The position numbers and the translations under genes are program-made. From the NCBI RefSeq assembly GCF_000801105.2, contig NC_079514.1, positions 3,038,001 through 3,102,000 on the forward strand: a DNA stretch of 64,000 bases, given 5' to 3'. This stretch comes from Raphanus sativus (lineage: Eukaryota > Streptophyta > Magnoliopsida > Brassicales > Brassicaceae). This document shows positions 12,795 through 24,900 of this stretch, piece by piece. Position 1 is the stretch's first letter. Each line of letters starts with the position of its first letter. The notes beneath the pieces are model-generated. The model searched no databases, was not told where the DNA came from, and was given only the letters and a program-made list of their open reading frames with translations.

Positions 12795-13130
12795 ACACAT
12801 AGATTGAGGCCCGGTATAGATCCGCAGACATGAGTCGAAGAAGAAAGCCCAGTAAAAGAGGGGAAAGGCCCAGTAAAAGTTGTTATTGCGTAAGTAAAAC
12901 GGGACAAATGTTTCATATGACCTTATTATGCCTTGGGTATCTGGAGACTGGAATGCTATCTTCTCTTACTCCACCTTCAAGCTTACATCACATTATAGAT
13001 TGTGTTAGAATATTTTAAAGCTCTACTTCATGTGCAAGCTCTCTCGTCAAGCCATAGTTTATGAGATTTGGAGAAAAATGAATTACTACATCAAGGTGTT
13101 TTAAGACCTGTGAAGGAAGAAAACTTGTTT
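12795..13130 (+). pseudogene. LINE C-terminal (zf-RVT) fragment, copy 1
   Basis: With stops, the plus strand translates to a piece ending LCKLSRQAIVYEIWRK. This is the pattern of the zinc-binding reverse-transcriptase tail (zf-RVT) of plant non-LTR retrotransposons. It is a short 3' remnant and cannot encode a working enzyme. A second, better preserved copy at 14810-15210 shares the leading words 'ccggtatagatc.gcaga' and 'aaaggcccagtaa', so both belong to one duplicated block. Confidence 0.6.
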
Positions 13131-13271
13131 TCTTATTTCACAACCAACCCCACTGAAAACACACAGAAATTGAACTTCATTCCAGGTTCCAACTCATCCT
13201 TTCTCTGTGTTTATATCTTGGTACTTTCAGTAGAACCCTATATTCTACACGTTATTGTCTCTGGTTTGGAG

Positions 13272-13280
13272 TTATAAATA
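13272..13280 (+). promoter_or_regulatory. TATA-like box retained in the FAS1 pseudogene promoter
   Basis: TTATAAATA here aligns with TTATAAAAT at 16709 ahead of the intact FAS1 gene. The surrounding 150 bp also match (TTTCACAACCAAC, CACAGAAAT, TCTGTGTGTTTAT-like words). This shows that the promoter was duplicated with the gene. Confidence 0.45.
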
Positions 13281-13313
13281 TTAAGTAGTAGTTGTATATC
13301 TAGTAGCAATCAA

Positions 13314-13450
13314 CAGAGCCGGCCTTGACATAAAGCAGATGAAACATGTGTTTCCAGTCGCCCATAAAAGGCGTCATGTGCATAACTTTTTTTCAGCCAA
13401 TTTTTTTCTGTTTTAGGCTTGTGGCCATCAAAAGTTTAGTACCGGCTCTG
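13314..13450. mobile_element. hAT-like MITE, 137 bp
   Basis: The termini CAGAGCCGG (13314-13322) and CCGGCTCTG (13442-13450) are exact inverses. The flanks GCAATCAA (13306-13313) and GCAACCAA (13451-13458) form an 8-bp target duplication with one mismatch, as expected for hAT elements. It lies between the promoter and coding remnant of the FAS1 pseudogene, so it splits the copied locus. Confidence 0.78.
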
Positions 13451-13474
13451 GCAACCAACTCCGAAATACCAAGA

Positions 13475-13690
13475 AACAAAAGAACTCCCTCACTGTTTTT
13501 TCTACTGATACTAGTTTCTCTTTATCCCATTGCAATAGTCGTCGATTGTCACGATTGAGTACACGACCCGCAAGGTTGTTAATGCATTGGATATTGCTCC
13601 ATTTGAAAATTGGTCAGCTGTTTCGTAGAAAAAATGAGCGGATACACGGCAAGTTTCTCCCATATACACTCTTCAAAATTCTCTATCTTG
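13475..13690 (+). pseudogene. Truncated FAS1 pseudogene (tandem copy of the 16791 gene)
   Basis: Broken copy of the fasciclin gene at 16791. After a hydrophobic signal-peptide-like stretch, the frame reads TTRKVVNALDIAPFENWSAV, matching TTHEIVDALAYAQFQEWSAV of the intact copy. It then runs into stop codons (after SAVS and again two residues later) and loses similarity beyond the TLFIP-equivalent region. No usable start codon is seen, and a hAT MITE interrupts the leader. The promoter and the upstream LINE fragment are duplicated too, so this is a segmental tandem duplication, not a retrocopy. Confidence 0.75.
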
Positions 13691-13699
13691 TCTTGAGTC

Positions 13700-14805
13700 G
13701 TTTCTAAGAAAACGATTGATCACTCTTCAAAAAAGGCATGAACCAAAGCATCAACTATTCCGTAGGTAAATGTCTCAAAAAATCAGTTAGAAAATTATTA
13801 ACAAATAATAAATAAAACAAATTTTTTTTTTTGTAAAAATACATTGAATAACTTGAATTTGGAGAAAAATAATCAACAAATAATAGTTTATTTTAAGTTT
13901 TACATGATCTAATCCAAAATATAAAACTACAGAAAAACTAGCAAATATTTTATAAGAACGAAAACAAGAAAATTCATTTATGATATTATTTTTGACGTTT
14001 CATCAAAACTCAACCGATGGAAATAAAAATGAAAAAAATATCATGGTTATCTTTTTGTGTGGTTACGATGCTCAATCTTAAAAATATTCATATGAAAATT
14101 AAAAGAAAAACACAGCAATGATTAATAAAGTAAAATTTTGTTTTTCTAAATTAATAAATTTCTATTAATAAAGTAGAAATTTATCGCATTTGAAAATTTA
14201 TCCAATAAAATTTATTAGTAAAACATGAGTATAATGTTATTTTCTCTATTAAGTTCTAATGAACTATTGTTCGGTTGAGTTTAACCTTTTATTCTTAGAC
14301 TATGGTAACTATGATAGTTACAGTAATACATTTCAAATTTGTGATTTTAAATATAAAATAAAGTAGGTTACAATTATATTTCCACAAACACAAAAAAAAT
14401 CTGTAAATTCATTGCATATTGATAATTTAGAAATCAAATTTAGCTATTAATAAAAATTAGAGTTATAAACCCCTACTTAGTTTAATTATATTTCTAATAA
14501 TCATTTGGTTCATTTTTTCATTTACAGACTAAAATACAAAACAAAATCATTTTTCAGTTTTAAAAGGTAAATAATGAGTAAATGATATATCACGATCAAA
14601 TATTCATTTGTATTTCTTTCTATAATGCAAAACATAATATCTAATATTATCATCTTTTGCATCATTAAATATTAATGCAAAAAATTACAAAACACATATA
14701 TAAAAATCTATATTCAAATATATACTAAAATGTAAAATATGTTTAGTTGTTTTTGAAATTACTCAACCGTCCGTAAAGCGGGTTTAACTTTAGTAAACAT
14801 AAGAT
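13700..14805. other. AT-rich gene-free spacer inside the FAS1 duplication
   Basis: Very AT-rich sequence with many TTAATAAA and AATAAAATTT words. There is no ORF of note and no TIR pair that I can defend. It separates the two halves of the duplicated LINE-FAS1 block. Confidence 0.4.
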
Positions 14806-14809
14806 TGAA

Positions 14810-15207
14810 ATCCGGTATAGATCTGCAGAGGGAAAGGCCCAGTAAGAGTTTTTTTTTTCAAGTTTAAGTATTGATTTTAGATCAAGGCCCAGTAAGAGTT
14901 TCTATCACGTATGTAACACAAATATTTCATAGGACCCTATGCGGCTATGCCATGGGTATTTAGAAATTAGAATACTATCTTTTTCTCTCGTGTGAAAGGC
15001 CAATTCCTTCATCCATGAATCATGATGGCCCACCGTCAAGCTTTCAGGCTTACAGCACATTATAGATTGGGTCAGAATATCCAAACAAACTCTACTTTAT
15101 GTGCAATTATATTTTGTAAGATTTGGAAAGAAAGGAACTCTGGACTCTATCAAGGTGTTTTAAGACTTTCTAATGTGTTGATCAAACATTTACGGAAAGC
15201 CCTTTGA
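14810..15207 (+). pseudogene. LINE C-terminal (zf-RVT) fragment, copy 2
   Basis: The translation from 15022 includes LCAIIFCKIWKERNSGLYQG and ends with a short Arg/Lys/Leu tail, the typical C-terminus of plant LINE ORF2 (zf-RVT region: C-x-IW-x-ERN). Only about the last 60 codons remain and upstream reverse transcriptase is absent. It lies 1.6 kb before the intact FAS1 gene, as copy 1 lies before the FAS1 pseudogene. Confidence 0.68.
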
Positions 15208-15234
15208 ATCAAACTTTCACTTTGGACAACGATA

Positions 15235-16580
15235 ATCCCTCTCCATTTCGTTTTACAAAACTGGAGTGACGTTTTACATGAAAATAATATAACAGAACAT
15301 TATTGACTCATTTTTCCGCTGCTTTGTACAAAACAGCATGAAATATAAATGGATGCGATGATAACAAACAATAATATAACATTATAATCATACTATAATT
15401 GCTACACTAGTTTTCAATGCTTGCATTCAAATAGATTTTTGCCGCAAGTATTAGTTTGATTTTTTATTTTTTATGACAACAAATGGTCTCATTACTATTC
15501 CTTCAGGGTTCAGCTAAAGTGTATAGTTAAGTTAATCATAATTGATAGCTAAACTGGAGAGATCAATTAGGGTTTTGCTTTTGACTAATTAAACATTTGT
15601 TCAAAACTTATGCATTTCTTTTTATCTTACTGAGTTATGGTGTATTTCTATTCGCTAAATTTTAATAACAAAAAGTAAATTAAGTTCACAGCTGAGCGAG
15701 ATTTTGCTATTGTCTAACACATGTGATTGTGACCTAAACAAAATATGCATGTTTATTAGTAGGAGTAGGTATTTTACCCGATATCCGAATCCGGCCCAAA
15801 AAACATGAACCAAAATCTGAATCGAAATAGCAAAATACCCGAATAGATACTGATCTAGAAGAGATTGGATATCCGAATCCAAACGAGTAATATCCGAATC
15901 TGAATGGATATCTGAAGTAAACCGAACATATGTATACTTACTCTTATATATTAGTTTACATCTCTCATTTTATTTAAAATATTTATATTGATGTTACATA
16001 TAATTTAAGATCATATATTATACATATAATTACGGAAAAAATGATTTGATATTCACTTAAAATGCATGTCAAGCTTGTTATTTCATGTATTAATAAAATT
16101 TATGTTCAAATTCTAAAAACAATAGCCAAGTTAATGCCTATTTATTTTTGAAATGTTACCTTTAAATCTATTAATCATTCAATCTATTAAAAATAAAAAA
16201 TCAGTTAATCGAAAGCTAAATATTCAAATACAAGAAACTTAAAGAATTGAAAATTTTATTCTATTTCTTTCAAAAATCTAAATATCTGAACCTAGTTCGA
16301 AAAAACCGAACCCGGCTCGAAATACAGAAATACCCAAATAGATTATATACCCCTATACTGAAATATTCGAAAATCTAAAATACCCGATTCAAACCTAAAG
16401 GGATATCCGATTGAAACTAGTCTAGATTGAACGATTTGATGCTATAGAGAATACATCTCGTTTTAATGACCGTTAGTAACCATGAAACATTACAACCACA
16501 TTGAATACACTTGTGAATAATGATATATATTTAGTCAAACCAAGTCGGTTAAAGGTTGTGTATGTGTAATATATTCAAGC
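15235..16580. repeat. AT-rich insertion with repeated ATATCCGAA/CCGAACC words
   Basis: This stretch is missing from the homologous FAS1 block at 13 kb, so it was probably inserted. Two blocks (about 15770-15930 and 16280-16420) are packed with degenerate GATATCCGAAT, TACCCGAA and AACCGAAC words flanking an AT-rich core. Read on opposite strands they resemble inverted arms. No coding sequence was found. Confidence 0.45.
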
Positions 16581-16708
16581 TTGTTTTTTTCACAACCAAC
16601 ATGCGATAAATCACAGAAATAACTTTCACTCCAAGTCATAAGTTCTGTGTGTTTATCTTTTCACACTTTTAGAACATAGATCGAACACATTATTATCACT
16701 ATTTGGGG

Positions 16709-16717
16709 TTATAAAAT
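16709..16717 (+). promoter_or_regulatory. TATA-like box of the FAS1 gene at 16791
   Basis: TTATAAAAT lies about 80 bp before the ATG, a plausible spacing for a plant core promoter with a short leader. It is conserved in the pseudogene copy at 13272. Confidence 0.5.
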
Positions 16718-16790
16718 ATCCAAATCTCTACTCATATCCAAATCTTAATTTTCAACTCCCAATACAAGACAATAAAAACTTCCTCTCACG

Positions 16791-17363
16791 ATGAACCAAT
16801 TCGTTCAATTTTTTCTCTCTGTAATTGTAGTAAGTACCGTTGTCTCCGGCACCGTTGAAGACACTACCCATGAAATTGTTGATGCGCTGGCGTATGCCCA
16901 ATTTCAAGAATGGTCAGCGGTTTTCATAGAAACAAACGACAAGATTCGAGGGGAGGTTCTCCCATCAACACTCTTCATTCCAAACTCCTCATACAGTGGT
17001 GGAGAAGACAATCATAAGTTGGCTGCATACCATGTTGTCTCAGAGAGGCTTGAGTTTGCGGATCTTCTCTCCAAGGCAAGTCAGTCTCGACTACCAACTC
17101 TTCTTACCAACTACTCAATCCTGGTAACCAACAATTCTGAATTTGGTTTTGCTGTGGACGGCGTTCTCATCACCGAACCTGACGTCTTCGTCGATACCTA
17201 CATTGCCATCCACTTCATTGCATCTCCCCTTGATTTCGAAACGTATGGTCACGTCGAATCTAAGCCTAGCGGCAGCTATTCTACGGAATGGTCGTTTTTT
17301 TCCTTTATGCTCGTTACAGTTGTGGCTCGCATCATCTCGGAGATCCTTATTCTTTCGGGCTAG
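16791..17363 (+). CDS. Secreted single-domain fasciclin (FAS1) protein, 190 aa
   Basis: Intact single-exon paralogue of the 4137 gene. Residues 1-20 form a signal peptide cleaved near VVSG/TVED. One FAS1 domain covers about residues 25-155, with TLFIPN (H1-like), AAYHVV (YH motif) and a C-terminal DGV-ITEPDVFVD-IAIHFI-PLDF-YG block. Several N-x-S/T sequons occur (NSS, NYS, NNS). The C-terminus (about 168-190) is hydrophobic and ends with the chain, after a small-residue segment (SGSYS). That would suit a GPI-anchor signal better than the tail of the first paralogue does. It has a tandem pseudogene at 13.5 kb. It probably acts at the extracellular face or wall. Confidence 0.88.
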   Translation: MNQFVQFFLSVIVVSTVVSGTVEDTTHEIVDALAYAQFQEWSAVFIETNDKIRGEVLPSTLFIPNSSYSGGEDNHKLAAYHVVSERLEFADLLSKASQSRLPTLLTNYSILVTNNSEFGFAVDGVLITEPDVFVDTYIAIHFIASPLDFETYGHVESKPSGSYSTEWSFFSFMLVTVVARIISEILILSG

Positions 17364-18190
17364 AGTTTTAAAATGGGCTAATAACTTTTCAATTACGGTC
17401 GTTTTCATTTTGTAACCGTTATTCAACCTTGAAATTTCAAGTTTTATTATAAAAAAGTTGCCTTTAATTACGTTAATATATTTTGAAGAACTATTGAAGA
17501 ATAGAACTAAGACTCGAGGAGTGATTTCACTTCGTTAAAGCTTAAAGTTTAGAAACAATGTCATTCAAAGGAGTAAAAGATAGCATATGTTTAGGTTTGT
17601 ATGCTCTCTTTATTGAAACTTTTTGAAACGTCATAAATGGTGGAAGACTCCGTAATCTACTAATAGTTTGAGTTAATTAATGCTCACCAAGAGGCTAAGG
17701 ATTCGATTCTAAATAATATAGTTTGTACCATTTTTTTTTAGAATTGCATTTCTACAAGATTTTGAAAGTTATTTTACACTGTATATTTGTGATTTTGTTT
17801 TACACGATAAATTTGAAAGTTGGTACAACTATCTGTGATTTATAAAATCATGTAAATGTTAAACAAAGATTGATGAATCTTTTGATACCTTGAGACTAAA
17901 GAAAGCCACAAGCCGTTTAGATTTTTGATAAACTAAACTCCTTGCCGGTTTTCTGTATTTTGATGAAATGCGTGTCTTTTTTAACCATCGTTCCAGGCCT
18001 CAAATTGCGGCCCAAAATAGATATGAGTAATATCTGTCAATTCCGAGAAACTAATGACCCATTTCGATTAGGGTAATAAACTTTATTAGTCTACTTTTTT
18101 TTGTTTGACATCTCTTTATAGTCTTTTTTTTTTTGGTCAAATCTCTACTTATTATTAGAAAAATTAAGTTCAAATCAAAAGGAAAAGGAC
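17364..18190. other. 3' flank and gene-free spacer
   Basis: Probable 3' UTR followed by AT-rich spacer. At about 17685-17712 there is a weak B-box-like word (GGATTCGATTCT) after TTAATGCTCACCAAG, but no tail or target duplication supports a SINE. The plus ORF at 17143-17415 is only an alternative frame of the FAS1 gene. Confidence 0.4.
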
Positions 18191-18193
18191 AGT

Positions 18194-19016
18194 ACTTAGG
18201 TTCAAATTCACCGCACCATTTATGACCAATGAAAATTACATGTAGATAATTAAATAAAATATATTAAATTTATTTTAAAATAGTTAAAAAAGAATAATGA
18301 CAATTCTAAACCACAAATCTTAATTTTTAAACCTTACATAGTAATTTCTAAAACTAAATCATATACCATAAATCAAAATTCTATACCCTAAACCCAAATC
18401 TTAGACCCTAAACCCAAACTTAAATTCTATACCCTAAACCCAAACCAAAATTCTAAACCCTAAATCCAAACTATAAATCTTAAATCTAAACTAAGTACCC
18501 TAAATCCAAATCGTAGACCCTAAACCCAAACCTTATACCCTAAACCCAAATTCTATATGCTAAACTCAAATTGTAAACCCTAAACCCAAACCGTATATCC
18601 TAAATCCGAATCCTAGACCTTAAATCCAAACCGTAAACCCTAAAATTTAAATTTAAATTTAGGGTTTACGGTTTAGGTTTAAGATCTAGGATTTGGGTTT
18701 AGGGTATACGGTTTGGGTTTAGGGTCTAGGATTTGGATTTAGGGTATTAGATTTAGATTTAAGGTTTATGGTTTGGGTTTAGGGTCTAAGATTTGGGTTT
18801 AGGGTATAGGATTTTGGTTTAGGGTATAGAGTTTGGATTTAGAAATTAGTATTTAAGGTTTAAAAATTAAGATTTGTGGTTTAGAATTGACATTATTCTT
18901 TTTTAACTATTTTTAAATAAATTTATAATGTTTTATTTAATTATCTACATGTCATTTTCATTGGTTATAAATGATGTGGTGAATTTAAAGGTTCACCATA
19001 GGAGGTGAACCTAAGT
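18194..19016. repeat. 823-bp inverted repeat built of telomere-like CCCTAAA words
   Basis: Left arm 18194-18640 and right arm 18660-19016 are inverse copies. They start from ACTTAGGTTCA (left) and its inverse CCTAAGT (right), pass through shared non-telomeric outer arms (AATTACATGTAGATAATTAA versus TTAATTATCTACATGTCATT), and meet at an AT-rich centre. The inner arms consist of degenerate ACCCTAAACCCAAA units, with TTTAGGG orientation on the right. This looks like a foldback element or long-arm MITE that amplified telomere-like words internally. I could not define a target duplication. Confidence 0.7.
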
Positions 19017-19679
19017 CTTCTCCGCAAGGAAAATTCGTTTGAGTTGAGTTTTATTTTTATTTTTTATTAGGTCAAAAAAACTACGGTAAAAAGGATCACA
19101 TTGTAATTCTTCAACTGTTTTTTTGTGCACTAATTCTTTAATTGTTCCAAGTCAAAATTCCAATGTCAGTTCCTGACGTTGACAAACATTTAAACAGAAA
19201 AAAAAAGACAAACATGTGAAGTACTGAAATCAATCATACAATCATGTGACACCATTTACACATGGATCACCTACCAATGTCTACTTGATTTTTCATTCCT
19301 GTGATATATCATCTTTATCGAGTAAAAAACTTCTACACTTCCTTTCGTCAACGGGTAATAAATCATACTATTCCTAGGATTTTTTCTGTAACTGTATTCC
19401 TAGATTTTTCACATAAAAAGACATTCTTTTTTTTCTTCAAGGAAAAATAAATATATGTATAAATGAAATATATGGATATTTCGTATATTTCTAAGGATTA
19501 CATCACATTATAATGAATGTTTAGACTTTAATAAAGTCAATTTAAAGAACAAGAAGAAATAAAATAATGTTTGAAAATATTATTCGTGAAACTAAAATAA
19601 GTTTGGAGAAATAAGAGGAATTGCCGACAATCAAAATATCATTGATTTTTGATGAATAAAATAAAAAGAAAAAAATGGT

Positions 19680-20530
19680 GGTATTTATTTGGTTTCTAAA
19701 TAAATGTCATTTTGACATTTATCGCACAAATTACAAAATAACAGAAATATATGTAAGTTGTTATTAGTTACATATTTATGACAAAGAGTATTTGAGATAA
19801 ATAAAATTATTTATAAAATCAATACAGTTTGCAATTAATTTTCAGTTGAAAGTAAATATAATTTGTATTAAAAATTTTAAAATGACATTTTTGTGTAACA
19901 AGAAAAGAAGTTATAATAACTCTTATTACTCTCTTAGTTTCATTTTAAGTGTCAGTTTAGACTTGTGCACACATATTAAAAAATCATTATCCATAAACTT
20001 CAACTAATAGAAAAATAAAATAGAGAATAAAGTTAAGTGTCAATTTATTTGTCAATCTTATCTTTTTCACAAATTAAAAAAATATATTAAATTATTTTTA
20101 TCTCTAATACATTGTTTTATTTGATAATATTAATTAATAAGCTAAAATTATTTATGAGATTAAAAAAAACTAGTAAACAAATGTATTAAAAACATAAAAT
20201 GGGATTTAAAATGAAGTGAAATTTTAACTTTAGAACGACAACTGAAGAATTTTTATATCTTTTCTTTATTACTTCTTCCGTTTCTAAATAAATATCACTT
20301 TGATATTTTTCACACATATTAAAAAATGACGGAAATATATGTAAATTGTTATTACTTACACATTTTTTATCAATAGTTTTTTAGATAAATAAAATTATTT
20401 ATAAACTCAATGCAATTTATAATTAATTTTCAACTGAAAGTAAATATAAACTTTAAAATTGTAAAATGATAGTATTTTTTATGTATTAAGAAAAAAAGAT
20501 TAGAATGACACTTATTACAAAACTTAGGAA
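19680..20530. repeat. Cluster of diverged MITE copies
   Basis: Two similar blocks (about 19690-19920 and 20285-20520) share GGTTTCTAAATAAAT, GAAATATATGTAA.TTGTTATTA, GATAAATAAAATTATTTATAAA.TCAAT and CAACTGAAAGTAAATATAA words. Between them lies a third block (about 19925-20280) with degenerate CTCTCTTAGTTTCATTTTAAG and CTTCTTCCGTTTC ends. Together they look like nested or tandem Stowaway-type insertions. None encodes protein. Confidence 0.55.
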
Positions 20531-21217
20531 ATAGTTAACTATTATGCGTAGTGAAGCACTTAGAGTAGAATAAATATAGTCATTTGTCACATATTTTGTA
20601 TTGTGTCTATCAAAACGTCGAAGATTGAAACAAAAAAAAGATTCCAAAACGTCATTTAAAGGAAAACAGAGAGAATAGTTCATCTTGAAACAAACAATTT
20701 ATTTTCGTTTAATAGTTTTCTAGTACTTTTAATATTTTTTTGTAGTACAATAATAACATCAAGACTAATTTATGAGGTGGAGAGAAACACACAACAAGAA
20801 AAGAAAAAAGTACTAGTTGAAAGAGGAAGAGAACATCATGTTGTTTATCGTTGGAAAGTGGATCCTCCACCAACTTAAGTTCGCACGTATCAATGTAACT
20901 CACATCACGTGCTATTATATCTTCAACTACATGCTCCCAGCTCACCTACCATACCATCCCATTCCATTCATCTCAACTACCAAAAAGCACTTCCAAACCA
21001 GCTAGACGGTTTCAAGTGGCATGTCTTGACAATGACAACAATAACTTTTTTGAGAAAATTCCAATGTGCTATATGCATGTTAGTATAGCATATGTATTTT
21101 CAAGAATATATCAAGCAAATAGCAGGTCATGTAAATTCTCTAAGAAATAATGCGATTGGAGAGATACCAAATTTTAAACAGAGTGGTATAGTTCTTTACC
21201 ACATCATTTATCATATA

Positions 21218-21463
21218 CTCCCTCTGTTTCAAAATAGTTGATGTTTTGGTTAATGCACAAGAATTAAGACATACACTTTTACTTAGAATGTATCAATTAA
21301 AATATAAATAAAAACTAATTCAACCAATCATTAAAAGAACTATAAAAACATCATTGGCTACACAATCTTCAATAAACTAAAACTAATATAAAAATACCAA
21401 AACATCATGTATTTTGAAACATCAAAACTCTTCAAAACATCATCTAATTTGAAACAGAGGGAG
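21218..21463. mobile_element. Stowaway/Mariner-like MITE, second copy
   Basis: A 246-bp element with ends CTCCCTCTGTTTCAAA and the inverse TTTGAAACAGAGGGAG, flanked by TA (21216-21217 and 21464-21465). The termini are better preserved than in the copy at 17-265, and the left ends share ATAGTTGATGTTTT. It lies about 480 bp beyond the ATR2 stop codon. Confidence 0.82.
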
Positions 21464-21939
21464 TATGTATCATGTATGGTGTGCCACATCCGCAATATAT
21501 GCCAAATTGATTTCAAACCAGCTTATTGAGCAATCTATAAGAACACAGAGATGATATTTTATTTTTTAACTTCACAGAGATGATATTTATCCCAAAATGT
21601 TGCTGCTACATAAATAAATATTCATACCAAAGGGGCAGACTTTTGTATATAACATGATTGTTTCACAGATGATAAATCTTTTTTTTTTTGACATCACCAA
21701 TGATAAATCTTATGCAAACTTTTTTCATTATTTTATCTGGTGGCTATATAACAAGAGTTAAAAAAAAATCAACAAAAGTAAATGAAAACAAATATGGAAA
21801 CTAAATTAATAATTGGAAAAAAGGAGGTTCATTCATTTCCTCTAACGATCACAAACTTCATGATCATCATAATATGGCATTTCTGTAACGTATATATAAA
21901 ATAAAGTACACAGAGTGTGTAGGGACTACAGCAGCTTCA

Positions 21940-24900
21940 TTACCATACATCTCTTAGATATCTTCCACTCATTTGCAGATTCTTCACAAAGCTCTCTGCT
22001 TTCGTTGAATTCATCAATCCCTGCAAAACAAAGACATTACCTAGTCAGTAAAACAGATCAGACTCTGTTTGTGATGTGATGAGAACTCATGTTTTGGGTC
22101 TCATACGAACCTGTTCTTGAGCTATTGTGTGGAGAGATCTGTGAACGTCTCTTGCCATGCCTTTAGCGTCACCGCAAACATATAAATAAGCTCCTTGAGA
22201 GATCATGTTCCAGATATCAGAAGCCTGCATTGTGATATAATTGTCAGCTCAAGAATCTGAGAAACTATGCAAAGATCTGGCTATTAAAAGCTCATACCTT
22301 GTCCATCATCTTGTGCTGTACATATTCTTTGGTTGGTCCTTCACGAGAGAAGGCTACACTTAGCTCTGAGAGTGCACCACTCTCTAGAAACCTCTGCAGC
22401 TCTTCCTCGTAGATGAAATCCTGAAAATATAATAATAAGAGTTAAAGAAACTGAACAAAAACAATGTGATAGAATTGAGTTTATTGAGAGATGGATTTAT
22501 TACCATTCTACGGTTTCTGCATCCAAAGAACAACACTGATGGACCTAGTTCAGCACCAGATTCAACCAACGCAAGTCTTTCCTGAAGGAAACCTCTGAAA
22601 GGAGCCAATCCAGTCCCTGGACCGATCATGATGATAGGTACCTTGGAATCAGAAGGAAGCTTGAAGTTGGATTGCCTAACAAATATTGGTGCTGAGCAAC
22701 AGTTTTCACTCTTCTCATAAGGCACAGCACTCTGTAATTACAACACAAAAGCAAAATTTCAGATTAAAATGGAAAAAAAAAAGGAGATCACAATGAGATA
22801 TGTTTACCTTCATCCAAGTCGAACACACTCCCTTATGAATCCTTCCTGTTGGCATCTTCTCATAGACAAGGGCACATGTAACATGAATTCTAGTTTCAGC
22901 AATCCTAATGCAAATAAGCAAAGACAAATGGGTCAGTAAGTACCAGATACGTCTCAAGGGAGTAATTTGAAGACAAAAGACAATGAGAAGTACTCACTTG
23001 GGAGATGATGATATTGAGTAGAACCTAGGCTGCAACCTTGGAGCCACTGCAGCAAAGAAGACACCAAGTGGCGGTTTGGCTGAAGGAAACTCTGCCATCA
23101 CCTCGAGTAGACTTCTTTGACTCTCTACTACCCACTTTGAATATTCATCCTGGTGTTGAAAGAATTACAATAAATATATAACAGTTTACAACGGAAGATG
23201 AAGAACAGCAGCCAGCAGAAAAGTTCATGCGCAAACCTTTCCAGCAGGTGAAGCAAGGTGTTTCAATCGCTCTGCTTCGGTAGGATCAGATGCATGAGCA
23301 GCCAAAGCAAGTAAAGCGGACTGCAGGAAAACAATTGAGTTAGAACCTCTCTGTGCAGACCAGTCCAATAATGACAAAAAAATCAAGATGTGAATCTAAC
23401 CAACCTTCTTAGGAGAACTCAAAAGACATGCATATCGTGTAAGCGCTGTTCTCAAGCTGCAAGGTGGGAATGTAGGAGGAAGCGAGCTGCTGATTGGTGT
23501 TCCATCTTCTTTATCAGAGTGAAGGGAGAAATAAGTATCAGGTGACATATCCAGTAACCTAAGCGCTTCCTCTACAGTTTCCTTCAAATTATCACTCAGT
23601 ACACCAACATGATCTCCAGTTTCATATCTGACACAGGAACAAAAATTCATGTTATTATTCTTCAAGTATGTTTCCTCTGATTATATACAAACAGTAAAAC
23701 TCACGTTAGTCCACTTCCGGCAATATCAAATTCAAGATGAGTGCAGGAACGGTCAGACTCTGGAGTATGAAGCTCTTTTCTCACAGCAACATTTGCCCTT
23801 TAAAAGCACCAAAACAAAGCACGGATTAGAACAACCGATAAGACAAGATTATATTTTAGCAAAAAAACAAAAAACGACAAGATTATAGAGAAAACAAAAC
23901 TTTGCACACCTGTAAGGATGCTGAGCATCAAACACAACATGGCCATTCCCATTGGCCAAGTTTTTCTCATTCAATGCGTCTCCAGATTTGTGGATAGAAA
24001 CTCTGTACTCTAAAACAGCTGCAGTGTATGGTGTAACAGCTGTGTCACCTTCTTCCCTCAGTATTGTATCTAACTCTGGCCACAATGCTTCTCGCCTGCA
24101 AAAGATAGTAAAATTCAGCTCAGGAAACAAAAAAAAAAAAGTAGTCCAAAGCAGCAAATATAATCATAAGAAGAAGGTGATATACCAAGCGGTAAAGTCA
24201 TCTTCAATACACTGGTCATCATCTCCAAGACCAACATGTACAAGACGCTGCGCACCTGTAACAAAACCACTCATCAAGTTAGAAAACAATAAATACAAAA
24301 CACACCAGGAGATAAATGACAGAAATATAAAAGAAACAAACAAACCTTGTTCTACAAGGATGTCATCTACAACTTTGGCAACCTGCAACACAGATTTTAC
24401 ATTAAAAAAAAATCCAATATTAGCCAAGGAAACTGGAGTAAGCGTGAAAAACTTAAAAAAAAAAAAAGAAGATTCCATTTTAAAAACCTTATTAAAATGT
24501 TCATATTGTCTGTTTCCTAATCCAAACACTCCGTACTTCAAGTTCTTGAGCCATTCTCCTCTGTCATCTCCCTGTAAACACACATGCTTAAACTTCAAAA
24601 AAACAAGTAAACATAAATAAAAATAAGCCAATCAAATTTAAAAAAGAAAAGAAAAAGACAAACCTCGGTGAACCATTTGTAGAATCTGGCTGCATTGTCT
24701 GTCGGCTCACCGTCTCCATATCTACACATCATCCAAATTGTTAAAAACCAGATCAGCCAATGAATAACAACAACAAACCAGAGAAGCTAAAGAAACTAAC
24801 TAACGTGGCTAAGAAGAAGAAAGCAACATCCTCTTTCTTCAACTTCTCCTCATACTCATCATCATCCGCCGCGTAATCATCCTGTTAAAGGAATCAAAAT

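Noticed and set aside
17685..17712. SINE from a B-box-like word
   Set aside because: No A box, tail or target duplication.
18350..18860. True interstitial telomere
   Set aside because: Units are degenerate and arranged as an inverted pair with non-telomeric outer arms, so a foldback repeat explains it better than telomere healing or fusion.
23952..24620. 222-codon plus-strand ORF
   Set aside because: It lies antisense over introns and exons 4-8 of the ATR2 gene, has a Lys/Ser/Thr-rich composition with no domain, and is explained by the in-phase minus exons.
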